A stretch of 33,341 bases of DNA from Metalysinibacillus jejuensis (GCF_003057615.1 NZ_QAFW01000025.1:1-33341); one strand, 5' to 3'; numbered from the stretch's first letter, positions 1-7,713 are shown. Numbers and translations are program-made. The notes: generated from the letters alone by a model not told the origin.

Positions 1-271
1 TCAAAAAATCCTCCAACAATAACGTCATTCCTACACTTCCAATCTATCTCTTTATGAAATAGATTATCTCGGATAGGTGGGGAATTTTAAACCGTTATTA
101 TTGAGGATTTTAACACCGATATTCACACTAATTATCAAACTTCACAAAAAAGTCGAAGAACCTATGTAAAGTGTGTCCCTCATCTATGCAATATCCTTAC
201 AATCACTCCCTATTCTAAAGAATAACACTATTTGATAGTAGGGAGTAGGAAGCATTATAAAGAAAATCTAA
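1..271. other. Gene-poor AT-rich stretch
   Basis: I see no convincing gene here. The only notable structure is a set of nested inverted repeats at 205-246 that can fold as a three-way junction (described as a finding). The stretch is AT-rich and has no clear promoter tied to a start codon. Confidence 0.5.
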
Positions 272-388
272 AGTCATAGGGAACGACGCTACCAACACCT
301 TTTTACCGAAAATAATAAAGCTATTCGCAATCTTGCAGACCTTGCCAACGCCCAGCGCCATCAAATTGAAAAATTTAAAACGTCATAA
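272..388 (+). other. Possible 3' remnant of a coding sequence
   Basis: The frame is open from 272 to a TAA at 386-388 and encodes about 38 residues. The sequence is charged and helix-like (for example TENNKAIRNLADLANAQRH and QIEKFKTS), which looks more like the tail of a real protein than random AT-rich DNA. There is no start codon or ribosome binding site, and a stop lies directly upstream at 269-271. I infer a decayed gene end, but the stretch is short and chance is possible. I do not recognise the family. Confidence 0.2.
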
Positions 389-422
389 AAAAATCCCTTC
401 CAGTACCGTACTGGAGGGGATT
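387..422 (-). terminator. Intrinsic terminator of the small - strand gene
   Basis: A 15-bp stem (392-406 with 408-422, one G/T wobble) is followed on the - strand by a run of seven T. It overlaps the stop codon of the small gene at 421-705, so that gene is closed by its own terminator. Confidence 0.8.
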
Positions 423-705
423 ATCTAATTTGGTCGATATTAAATTCATTGCCCCGCAAAACAAACAGTTCGCCGCCACTAACTTCTTTTAATTGATTAG
501 CCCCTTGCCCATTGCGACCCGCTCTGCGCCCTCTTCTCCCTAAGGGAATATCTTTATCATAACGAATAGCTACCTTTTTTTTTGTGAAATCAGGCAATAA
601 ATTACGTGTACAAAATAATAAATGCGCTAACCATTTTTCGCCTGCAATCAGTTGCGCCAATGCTATCTCACATTGCTCTATTGGGCCCAAATTTGCAACT
701 CGCAT
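421..705 (-). CDS. Small hypothetical protein
   Basis: The frame encodes 94 residues from the ATG at 705. The upstream GTG at 714 would give 97 residues, but an AGGTGG ribosome binding site sits only about 2 nt from that GTG and about 9 nt from the ATG, so I prefer the ATG. The start (MRVANLGPIEQCEIAL) loosely resembles the first strand of AAA/SMC-like ATPases, but there is no Walker A motif, so this may be chance. The middle is arginine- and glycine-rich (GRRGRRAGRNGQG). A strong intrinsic terminator overlaps the stop codon, which supports a transcribed gene. It is divergent from the MBL gene. I do not recognise the family and assign no function. Confidence 0.45.
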   Translation of the reverse strand: MRVANLGPIEQCEIALAQLIAGEKWLAHLLFCTRNLLPDFTKKKVAIRYDKDIPLGRRGRRAGRNGQGANQLKEVSGGELFVLRGNEFNIDQIR

Positions 706-832
706 AACACTCACCCACCTTTGCCTTCATTATAACACCAACCATAATTTTGCCACACAAAATCATTAAGACTAAAAATTAAACTTTTTATGTAAATTAA
801 ATGTTACTATAGAATCTAAAGGAGTGGTTAAA

Positions 833-2539
833 ATGAAAAATTTATTTTTGAATAGGAGTAACTTGAATAAAGACACAATCATTTTGAAGATTAAATTAAA
901 ACAGCTTGACCTTAACATGCTATTCATAAAACAAGGTTGTTTCATATTAGGTTATAGCATCGATACAGTAACATATACCGAACCAAATTCTACTGAAATC
1001 AAATTAAAATCTATTGTCCCTATCAAGGTAGGAAAAGATTTTTTAAATCACCTTTATTCTGATGTCCAGCTTAAAAAGAATACCAACAACGCTGATGGTT
1101 TGGCAGCAACTGCTTCATTAAACAGCACGACAAAATACTCTTTTCCTTTTGCCTATGCCACTATTGATTTCACTCAAGCTACTCAGAAAAAGTATTTACC
1201 AATATTAAATGCCTATACTGAAAATTTATTGCTTAAACAAAGCACAGACAAGCAAACTATGCTTACTCCCTTTGACTACAAAGATAATATGCCAGATAAA
1301 ATAAATGATGGGGTCACTACCTACGCTAAAGTAATACAAGTAGATGATGAATACCATCTCACATTAACCAATGATAAAATGTGGCATTTAGATTATTTAT
1401 ATGCCAGCCCTTACACTGATCAATTAGAGGAAAACTTAAAAAAACTTGTGGACTCTTATAAACCTTACTTTTATGAATTTATCCCTGACGACCCTTTGGC
1501 TTTTGAAGATGCTTACACTGACGAAGACATTTATTACATCGTAGAATTTAATAACAAGAAAAACGCTATCCCAGGAACTGTTGAATTTAGCGCATCAGCT
1601 TTTCAATACTTATCTACCGCAATCCAATTAAAAAATACGCTTCACTCAGATAACAAAACGGCATTACAACGAGCAATTGAAGATAAAATTTCACCATTTA
1701 CACACAAAGATTGCGAATCAAAAGAAAAAGCAACAGGTGCATTAAATTCCATTATTGGTTCTAATTCTATTAATAACTTTGGCGTTACTCTGTTTGATGT
1801 AGGAAATGCGAATGCTATTCAATTAAGTATAAATAACAAAGCCAAAGCCATTATAGATTTTGGTTTCAGCAATCAAAAAGATAATCAATCAGAAATTGAT
1901 GCATTTATGAAACATATTGAAGATATTGATTTAATCTTATTAACGCACTGGGACTTAGACCATATCAAGGGAATTTCGCAATTTGAACTACCACATTATC
2001 ATAAACATTGGATTGTTCCTGAGCCTAAAATCACCAAGGTAAGCCACTCTGCATTACGCTTAATTTGCTACCTTGTTAAAAAAATACAGACAGATAACCT
2101 AATTATAGTGCCACAAAAAAATAATCGGAAAATCATAGCTACGACTTCTTATTTCACTTTGGGCAAAGGTAGTGGACGAGGAACGGGAGGTAGTGTTCAT
2201 CGAAATGATACAAAATGGTTAACTCGATACAACGACTTAAACAACCTAGGCTTAGTACTATCCTTATCCACTAAAGAAGGTGAATCTATTTTATTTTCAG
2301 GTGACTGTGAATATAGTGAATTTCCTGAAGACATGCAAATTCATTACACCCACCTCATTGCTGCTCATCATGGCGCTAAAGTAGATGGTATTGCATTACC
2401 AGAAGATACTACAGCCAACAAAAATGTATACTTTTGCGCTAAAATGGATAATAAATACCCACATCGTGATCACATTAGTTTATTAAAAAGCTATGGATAC
2501 ACTTTAAATACAACAAAAAAAATTATCTTGAACAAATAA
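833..2539 (+). CDS. Stand-alone MBL-fold hydrolase, ComEC-like, with an unknown N-terminal half
   Basis: The protein has 568 residues from the ATG at 833, which has an AAAGGAG site 8 nt upstream; a GTG at 824 in the same frame overlaps that site and is unlikely. The C-terminal part, from about residue 320, is a metallo-beta-lactamase domain. It has FDVGNANAIQL, the metal motif HWDLDH at 372-377, SGDCE with D491, AAHHGAK with H512/H513, and NKYPHRDH at 540-547, which resembles the NxYGHP tail motif of ComEC/Rec2-type hydrolases. The first 320 residues match nothing I recognise. There are no membrane segments or signal peptide, so it is probably cytoplasmic. ComEC-type domains act on nucleic acid or phosphoesters, so hydrolysis of such a substrate is plausible but unproven. 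It is monocistronic and visibly more AT-rich than the flagellar and competence genes, which suggests transfer. Some MBL proteins occur in phage-defence loci, but nothing nearby supports that here. Confidence 0.75.
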   Translation: MKNLFLNRSNLNKDTIILKIKLKQLDLNMLFIKQGCFILGYSIDTVTYTEPNSTEIKLKSIVPIKVGKDFLNHLYSDVQLKKNTNNADGLAATASLNSTTKYSFPFAYATIDFTQATQKKYLPILNAYTENLLLKQSTDKQTMLTPFDYKDNMPDKINDGVTTYAKVIQVDDEYHLTLTNDKMWHLDYLYASPYTDQLEENLKKLVDSYKPYFYEFIPDDPLAFEDAYTDEDIYYIVEFNNKKNAIPGTVEFSASAFQYLSTAIQLKNTLHSDNKTALQRAIEDKISPFTHKDCESKEKATGALNSIIGSNSINNFGVTLFDVGNANAIQLSINNKAKAIIDFGFSNQKDNQSEIDAFMKHIEDIDLILLTHWDLDHIKGISQFELPHYHKHWIVPEPKITKVSHSALRLICYLVKKIQTDNLIIVPQKNNRKIIATTSYFTLGKGSGRGTGGSVHRNDTKWLTRYNDLNNLGLVLSLSTKEGESILFSGDCEYSEFPEDMQIHYTHLIAAHHGAKVDGIALPEDTTANKNVYFCAKMDNKYPHRDHISLLKSYGYTLNTTKKIILNK

Positions 2540-2598
2540 TCTGAGAAATTTAGCACAGACCAAAAGCCCTCTTCAAGTAATAGCATTATTTCATAAGT

Positions 2599-2633
2599 AA
2601 AAAACCCTTCCTCTAAAAAATGAAGCAGAAGGG
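2599..2633 (-). terminator. Terminator after fliB
   Basis: The stem CCCTTC (2605-2610) / GAAGGG (2628-2633) has a 17-nt loop that can pair further (CTTC/GAAG). On the - strand a run of six T follows. It lies just downstream of the fliB stop codon. Confidence 0.65.
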
Positions 2634-2648
2634 CTTAATCCTAATTAT

Positions 2649-3845
2649 TTATTTAATAATAGAAAACATATGACCCATCGTTGTAAATTCTGCTTGTACC
2701 ATATTGGTGTGTACAAACTTTAAAAACTGCTCGCTATGTTCAATCGTACGCCCTATTAAATATATACATTCTACAGCATCACTTACATCTAGCTCATGCT
2801 TTACAGAAGCCACACCCGTAATATGTAGCTTAATCAACATAATATGAATGGCTAACATCATATAACTATCTTGAAATGTAGACTTGTCATAAGGCATAAG
2901 GTTTTTAAATATATAATTCACAATATAATTCTCTAAGATATAGTCATGCTCTTGGCTAAAAGGCTCATAATATGTTTCGTACGTTTGTTGATAAATTAGT
3001 GTTTTCTCTTGTAGTGACTGATTTAAGTGTAACCCTTCTACAATCGATTGTAATAGTGCAACATACTTTTTGTTACCAAATCCCATATCGGCTCTTTTAG
3101 CTAATAATCGCGTAACTAAATCTAACTGAAATGTTCGTGCAGGCTGTAATTCCATAAGGGATTGTACAAATGCATCGTTATCTAAACGCAACATATAGTC
3201 CTTCATAATTTGTGGAAGTAAGACAGGATAGTCTGTTATCGCAATCTCTTCAATACGCTGAAGAAACAAACCTAATATAATTAAGCGGACCTCAATCGAC
3301 TGCTTGCGATTTTGCATAAGTTCAATGATGTAAATGCGTAAATCCCAAAAATAAGGTTGATCCAAAAGACTAAGTTGTTTAACTACTGCACCTGTAATTT
3401 CATCTGTTTGTTCAATAAACCCAATGCCTTCAACTTTTTGTAAAATAATTCTTGCTGCTTGTGGACAAGATAGTGTCAATGACTGCTCATAACTATCACC
3501 CACCTTATTAATATAGCGTGGATATACCGCACAAGTATTACAAAGGTATGAAGCACCCAAATCACTTTGAATACTACATAACCCCTTGGTGTCAAGCAAA
3601 GGGCAAGCACCTCCATCTTTAAGATTAATTTTAGCATACCATGCATCATTACTTGAGCCTGTAGAACGATTGCGTGTTACGGCCTTATCTAGTTGCTTGC
3701 GTAGCACAGGTGTTGTAACTTTACGATATTTTTGATACGTTACTTTATCAACAGGTACTTGCCAACCCGCACAACATGTATCTTCACATTCACTGCCTAT
3801 ACAGGCAAAAGAAGAAATATAATCAGGTACTAAAATTTTACGCAT
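2649..3845 (-). CDS. fliB: Flagellin lysine-N-methylase FliB
   Basis: The protein has 398 residues. The N-terminus carries the family's cysteine pattern: C15, C20 and the CC pair at 24-25 followed by AGW, then C81, C90, C102, C105 (CNTCAVYPR) and C127 (SCP). These cysteines are thought to hold a metal or cluster. FliB family members methylate lysine side chains of flagellin. The C-terminal 250 residues are mostly helical and lack recognisable motifs. It is the last gene of a three-gene - strand group (flagellin, an unknown protein, fliB), which fits flagellin as substrate. It starts 17 nt after the preceding gene with GGAGGGAG upstream. Confidence in the family is high; activity is inferred from family and context. 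Confidence 0.88.
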   Translation of the reverse strand: MRKILVPDYISSFACIGSECEDTCCAGWQVPVDKVTYQKYRKVTTPVLRKQLDKAVTRNRSTGSSNDAWYAKINLKDGGACPLLDTKGLCSIQSDLGASYLCNTCAVYPRYINKVGDSYEQSLTLSCPQAARIILQKVEGIGFIEQTDEITGAVVKQLSLLDQPYFWDLRIYIIELMQNRKQSIEVRLIILGLFLQRIEEIAITDYPVLLPQIMKDYMLRLDNDAFVQSLMELQPARTFQLDLVTRLLAKRADMGFGNKKYVALLQSIVEGLHLNQSLQEKTLIYQQTYETYYEPFSQEHDYILENYIVNYIFKNLMPYDKSTFQDSYMMLAIHIMLIKLHITGVASVKHELDVSDAVECIYLIGRTIEHSEQFLKFVHTNMVQAEFTTMGHMFSIIK

Positions 3846-3862
3846 AGGTTACTCCCTCCTTA

Positions 3863-4450
3863 TCAATTTTTAGGCTGTTCCACAAACAAGTGTAATTGAT
3901 CTGCAATTTGCTCAAACGCATGATAAATTGTAATTTGCAGTAAATGTGCAATGCCTTGCTGATTTTTAGCCTCTAGATGTGACGCCAATTGTGGCAAAAC
4001 TTGAATCAACTGAACAAAGATTTGCTGTAATGTCAGCCATTCCTTGGGCACATATGTAGAGCTAGCTACGGTCGCATATACTTGTTGTAACCACTGCATA
4101 CCTTCTAATAAATCATGTAGGTCTTGCCACTGTTGCGCTGTTGCTTCTTGTTGTTGAAAACGCTCTACGGTAACACGTAAAGCAGGTAAGGCTGTCGTAA
4201 CATAACCTGCCATAGACTGCTGTAGACCTACAATAAATTGTGTTGCCTCAATGGCGATAACTTCAATTACCTCAGCATCACTCACATAATCTTCTATGAT
4301 ATTTTGTGGGTCACCATCCATACGTAACCCATCAATAATAAAATAATCAAAATAATAACGATCCGTCAGCATTTGTTGGATAACCTCAAACACGATATGC
4401 GGTACTGCATCTTCAAGCATTACCTCTTGTTCTTGAAATATAATTTTCAT
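3863..4450 (-). CDS. Hypothetical protein between flagellin and FliB
   Basis: The protein has 195 residues and starts at an ATG with AAAGGAG 8 nt upstream. It is acidic. The first 70 residues contain short predicted strands (MKIIFQEQEVMLED, YYFDYFIIDGLRMDG), and the rest is glutamine-rich and probably all helical. It has no signal peptide, membrane segment or catalytic motif that I can see. It lies between flagellin and fliB: the flagellin terminator ends about 25 nt before its start, and fliB follows after 17 nt. I do not recognise the family. From position alone, a flagellin chaperone or a helper of flagellin methylation is a reasonable guess, with no direct evidence. Confidence 0.7.
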   Translation of the reverse strand: MKIIFQEQEVMLEDAVPHIVFEVIQQMLTDRYYFDYFIIDGLRMDGDPQNIIEDYVSDAEVIEVIAIEATQFIVGLQQSMAGYVTTALPALRVTVERFQQQEATAQQWQDLHDLLEGMQWLQQVYATVASSTYVPKEWLTLQQIFVQLIQVLPQLASHLEAKNQQGIAHLLQITIYHAFEQIADQLHLFVEQPKN

Positions 4451-4474
4451 TTTTTAATCTCCTTTATAAACGAT

Positions 4475-4510
4475 AATAAAAAAAGCGTGAGTGGGATTAC
4501 CCACTCACGC
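4475..4510 (-). terminator. Intrinsic terminator of the flagellin gene
   Basis: A perfect 11-bp GC-rich stem (4485-4495 / 4500-4510, loop ATTA) is followed on the - strand by seven T. It lies directly after the flagellin stop codon and just before the next gene. Expression of that gene and fliB from the flagellin promoter would therefore depend on read-through. Confidence 0.9.
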
Positions 4511-4523
4511 TGGAAGTTAGAAA

Positions 4524-6203
4524 TTAGCCTAGTAATTGTAATACACCTTGTGGCTGTTGGTTTGCTTGCGCTAACATCGATTGAGCTGCTTGTGTTAAGA
4601 TGTTGTTCTTCGTGAAGTTCATCATCTCTTTCGCCATATCTGTATCACGGATACGAGATTCAGCAGCTGTTAAGTTTTCAGAAGAAGCACCTAAGTTGTT
4701 GATTGTGTGCTCTAAACGGTTTTGAACCGCACCTAGAGTTGCACGTTGAGTAGATACTTTATTGATTGCTTTATCTAATACTGTAATTGCAGCTGCAGCT
4801 TTTTCATGTGTAGATAAATCTAAAGATTTTTCTACAGTTTTAGCTGAAGTACCATCAGTTACAGTTGTAGTAGATTGGAAGCCTTCACCTTCACCAACAA
4901 TACCTAATGCTTTAGCACGCATATCATCGATTGATACTGTCATTGCTTGATTTTCGTTAGCACCGATTTGGAATTTGATTGATTTATCCACTGCATCTGA
5001 AGTTTTTGTAGTGAATGCGAAATCTTTTTCAAAACTAAAGTCTGTATTATCACCAATTTTAATATCAAATTTGATACCATGTTGATCATAAGTGAAATCA
5101 TCACCGCTTGCTAAAGCTGCACCTTGAGTAATATCTTCTTTATGAAGTGTCTTACCATTTACATCAAGTAACTCTACAGTCCCTTTACCATTTGCAACAT
5201 CACCAGTTACTTTAATTCCTGTAACACCTTCAATCCAGTTAGCATTATCTGGGTCTACTGATAAACCATTTGTTGAAGATGCATAAGTACCACCTGCTGC
5301 AACACCTGATTGTTTAAAATCACTTTGAGTAGCAGCTCCATCTGTCACTAAATCTGTTGCAGCATCTGCAGCAGCTGATAAATCAATTGTTAACTTACCG
5401 CCGTCTGTCCACTCATTTTTCGCAAGTTGGTCTTTAGCAATCGTAAAGCTGATACCATTTTCATTGTATGCAAAGTCACCATTTGCATCTTTTGTTAATT
5501 TTTTAGCATCGATTGTTAACTCGTTATCTGAACCGTCTTTTGCTTGAACAGATAATAAGAAATCATCACCTTTACGTTCAACAGTTAAAGTATTATTTTC
5601 AGCTGTATCTAAAGTAGACCATTTAAATTCAACTGTATTTGCTGTTGCAGCTGTATCTGTGAATTCTACTTTATTGTTCCCGATTGCACCTTTACCAGCT
5701 AATTCCCATGATGCACCTACAGAGTAATTTAAATCGATATCTTGCTTCGCAACAACTTGCTCTGTTGGAATTGATTTTTCAGAAAGGTCACCGTTTACTA
5801 ATTTCTTCGTGTTGAACTCAGTTGTGTTACCGATACGGTTAATTTCAGATGTTAACTGATCGATTTCTTTTTGGATTTGACCACGGTCATCTGCTGTGTT
5901 TGTATCGTTACCAGCTTGTACAGCTAATTCACGCATACGTTGTAAAATTGAGTGTGTTTCGTTAAGAGCACCCTCAGCCGTTTGGATTAAAGAGATACCA
6001 TCTTGTGCGTTTTTAGAAGCCATATCTAAACCACGGATTTGTCCGCGCATTTTTTCAGAGATTGCTAAACCAGCAGCGTCATCGCCCGCACGGTTGATTT
6101 TGTACCCTGAAGATAATTTTTCTAAAGCTTTTGATGTTTGTGCGTTGTTGAACGCTAGGTTACGGTGCGTGTTTAACGCAGAAATATTGTGTTGAATTCT
6201 CAT
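4524..6203 (-). CDS. hag: Flagellin, large form with an extended central region
   Basis: The protein has 559 residues, against about 300 for B. subtilis Hag. The N-terminal D0/D1 region (1-140, MRIQHNISALNT..., SSGYKINRAGDDAAG) and the C-terminal D1/D0 region (from about 415: MTVSIDDMRA, GAVQNRLEHTINNL, ending QPQGVLQLLG) are textbook flagellin. Residues 141-410 are a surface-exposed insert. It contains two related copies of a strand pattern, GDFAYNENGISFTIA (242-256) and DDFTYDQHGIKFDIK (368-382), which suggests a duplicated outer domain. The insert contains many lysines, possible targets of the adjacent FliB. The start is preceded by AAGGAGGA. Transcription is from a sigma-D promoter, and the leader carries CsrA-type sites. 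The product is exported through the flagellar apparatus and forms the filament. Confidence 0.97.
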   Translation of the reverse strand: MRIQHNISALNTHRNLAFNNAQTSKALEKLSSGYKINRAGDDAAGLAISEKMRGQIRGLDMASKNAQDGISLIQTAEGALNETHSILQRMRELAVQAGNDTNTADDRGQIQKEIDQLTSEINRIGNTTEFNTKKLVNGDLSEKSIPTEQVVAKQDIDLNYSVGASWELAGKGAIGNNKVEFTDTAATANTVEFKWSTLDTAENNTLTVERKGDDFLLSVQAKDGSDNELTIDAKKLTKDANGDFAYNENGISFTIAKDQLAKNEWTDGGKLTIDLSAAADAATDLVTDGAATQSDFKQSGVAAGGTYASSTNGLSVDPDNANWIEGVTGIKVTGDVANGKGTVELLDVNGKTLHKEDITQGAALASGDDFTYDQHGIKFDIKIGDNTDFSFEKDFAFTTKTSDAVDKSIKFQIGANENQAMTVSIDDMRAKALGIVGEGEGFQSTTTVTDGTSAKTVEKSLDLSTHEKAAAAITVLDKAINKVSTQRATLGAVQNRLEHTINNLGASSENLTAAESRIRDTDMAKEMMNFTKNNILTQAAQSMLAQANQQPQGVLQLLG

Positions 6204-6210
6204 TTGGAAT

Positions 6211-6253
6211 TCCTCCTTGAATGTTTTGTAGTACGCTCACTTCCTTGTGGGCG
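6211..6253 (-). promoter_or_regulatory. Candidate CsrA target in the flagellin leader
   Basis: In the mRNA sense, a hairpin at 6234-6253 (7-bp stem with one C-A mismatch) shows AAGGAA in its loop, the usual way CsrA binds a GGA. A second GGA lies in the AAGGAGGA Shine-Dalgarno at 6211-6218, about 28 nt away. In B. subtilis, CsrA represses hag by binding two such sites, one covering the ribosome binding site, and FliW relieves this. csrA and fliW are the adjacent upstream genes. The function here is inferred. Confidence 0.65.
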
Positions 6254-6289
6254 CCTGTGTTTAGAGGTATTGTGCCTCTTACATACATT

Positions 6290-6316
6290 ATATCGTGTTG
6301 TACCCTATAATGTTTA
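6290..6316 (-). promoter_or_regulatory. Sigma-D promoter of the flagellin gene
   Basis: On the - strand, TAAA (6313-6316), a 15-nt spacer and CACGATAT (6290-6297) match the sigma-D (SigD/FliA) consensus TAAA-N15-CCGATAT very closely. The start site would give a leader of about 80 nt. Upstream are two exact copies of a 14-nt AT-rich word spaced 22 nt apart (6317-6330 and 6339-6352), which could act as an UP element. Confidence 0.88.
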
Positions 6317-6410
6317 ATGTTTTTTTATAACTTTTTGCATGTTTTTTTATAAACTAGGTGCAACCATTGATACAGCAAGGGTTAGCGCACTTGTGAATAA
6401 AGTTTGAACA

Positions 6411-6632
6411 CTATTTTTTTTGCTTAAATTGCGTTAAAGCATCCAGTGAGATGTTAAGTGCCGCTTCGTTTTGCGCTTTAATTGCATCAAATACTTCAGT
6501 GCGGTGGACTTTAACGCTTTTCGGTGCGACGATGCCGATTTTTACTTGGTCGCCTTCAACCGCTAAGATTTGGATTTCGACTTGATCACCAATCATAATG
6601 GACTCATTTTTTTTACGAGATAAAACTAGCAT
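6411..6632 (-). CDS. csrA: Translational regulator CsrA
   Basis: The protein has 73 residues, typical for the family, and the start MLVLSRKKNESIMIGDQVEI is diagnostic. VAPKSVKVHRTEVF is the conserved RNA-binding strand region, with the key arginine in the VHR motif. CsrA binds GGA motifs in mRNA leaders and in Bacillales represses flagellin translation. Its ATG directly follows the fliW stop (TAAATG), so the pair is translationally coupled. The next gene downstream is the flagellin target, whose leader carries suitable GGA motifs. Confidence 0.97.
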   Translation of the reverse strand: MLVLSRKKNESIMIGDQVEIQILAVEGDQVKIGIVAPKSVKVHRTEVFDAIKAQNEAALNISLDALTQFKQKK

Positions 6633-7067
6633 TTACTTCACACTCTCTTTAATTTGGTAATGTAGGGAATACTTTTTATTATCTCCTAACACAATTTGCT
6701 TACCACACTTTTTAGTTATATTAAGAATGATAGGGGCTAATAAATTAATCGTTGATTTATAAAATGTGTCATTCATCGTAACAATCGCATACGGTAACAC
6801 TTCGTCTTCTGTTTCAATATGTAATGCTTTTGTATCTTCCTCACTTAAATCAAACGCATAGTCTGCTTTAAAGGCAAATGGAAACGCCATCACAAAGCCG
6901 ACTTGTGCCTGCTCTGTTGATTGTAAAATCACTAATGGTAAATCAGCGTCTAGTGGGATAAGTACAAATTTTGTTAAGTCCTCGAAACCAGGTAAGCCGT
7001 TTTCAAACGTGTAAATATCTTCTTCTACAATGTCAACTTCACCTAAAAATTTCGTTTCGATTTTCAT
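6633..7067 (-). CDS. fliW: Flagellar assembly factor FliW, CsrA antagonist
   Basis: The protein has 144 residues from the second ATG at 7067. The first ATG at 7073 is only 2 nt from the GGGG of the ribosome binding site, while the second is at about 8 nt, and [11 protein letters not shown] aligns better with known FliW starts. Family motifs visible are [18 protein letters not shown], the FPFAF segment and the NLLAPI/ILN region near the C-terminus. FliW binds either flagellin or CsrA: when flagellin leaves the cell, FliW is freed, sequesters CsrA and lets flagellin be translated. Gene order fliW-csrA-hag matches B. subtilis. Confidence 0.95.
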   Translation of the reverse strand: MKIETKFLGEVDIVEEDIYTFENGLPGFEDLTKFVLIPLDADLPLVILQSTEQAQVGFVMAFPFAFKADYAFDLSEEDTKALHIETEDEVLPYAIVTMNDTFYKSTINLLAPIILNITKKCGKQIVLGDNKKYSLHYQIKESVK

Positions 7068-7082
7068 CTTCATTTCCCCTTT

Positions 7083-7652
7083 TTATTTAATGACATCAAT
7101 CACACTTACACTTGGGCGCTGTAGCATTGTATAGCTGACCTTGCTTGGTGTGTAATTATGGATTGGTTTATTTATTGTAGCATTGATACGCGGCTTTTGC
7201 GGTGTAATATTTATGTCAATATCACCTTTAGTAAAGCTAATATCAATCGCATTACCTGAAGGCTTAAAGGCAATGTTAAATGGCACACGCTTAGGCCCGT
7301 GATTTTGTTTGGCAATGGTTTGTGCGATTTTTGCGCCTTGCCCTTTGCCCGCCATATTTTTCATTTGCTGTCCTTCATGTGCTCGTCTTGCGATGCCTTC
7401 GAGATTTTTTTGTTTGCCTTGCTCGGCGTATTGCGCTACTGATTGCATCGGTGTAATTAATCCGAGCTCTTTCCATAGCCCTGACATGTCAATACGCAAC
7501 TCACTTTGACGTGTAGTAATATCAAGTATGGCGGCAGGTTGCTCAATGCGTAAATCTGCACGCGGTTGCTGTAATTGTTGTTGCCCTGTTACAGCAGCAG
7601 GCTTCAAATCCATTTGAATGTCTCGTATGCCGAGTTGAATTTGTGGCATCAT
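7083..7652 (-). CDS. yviE: YviE-like protein of the flagellar cluster (DUF6470 type)
   Basis: The protein has 189-190 residues. I choose an ATG of the MMPQIQLGIRD start; the GTG at 7664 overlaps the GGGAG site. The family signs are an N-terminal PQIQLGI segment, repeated short beta-type stretches (RADLRIEQPAAILDI, SELRIDM, AIDISFTKGDIDINITP) and a C-terminal basic segment. It occupies the yviE position between flgL and fliW, as in Bacillus. Its biochemical role is not known. A terminator-like hairpin lies between flgL and this gene, so its level relative to flgL may be reduced. Confidence 0.8.
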   Translation of the reverse strand: MMPQIQLGIRDIQMDLKPAAVTGQQQLQQPRADLRIEQPAAILDITTRQSELRIDMSGLWKELGLITPMQSVAQYAEQGKQKNLEGIARRAHEGQQMKNMAGKGQGAKIAQTIAKQNHGPKRVPFNIAFKPSGNAIDISFTKGDIDINITPQKPRINATINKPIHNYTPSKVSYTMLQRPSVSVIDVIK

Positions 7653-7672
7653 CGTTAACCACACTCCCTTTC

Positions 7673-7706
7673 AAAAAAAGCGCTTGAACTCATTGTTCAA
7701 ACGCTT
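7673..7706 (-). terminator. Terminator or attenuator between flgL and yviE
   Basis: A 12-bp stem (7678-7689 / 7695-7706, one G-U pair, 5-nt loop) is followed on the - strand by seven T, overlapping the space between the flgL stop and the yviE ribosome binding site. It could limit read-through into yviE-fliW-csrA. Confidence 0.75.
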
Positions 7707-7713
7707 GAAGTTA

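Noticed and set aside
392-422. Terminator for the possible coding remnant on the + strand
   Set aside because: There is no T-run on the + strand side; the T-run is on the - strand, so it belongs to the small - strand gene.
4373-4615. Open frame of 80 codons on the + strand across the flagellin end
   Set aside because: It overlaps the flagellin 3' end, its terminator and the next gene on the opposite strand; no translation signals.
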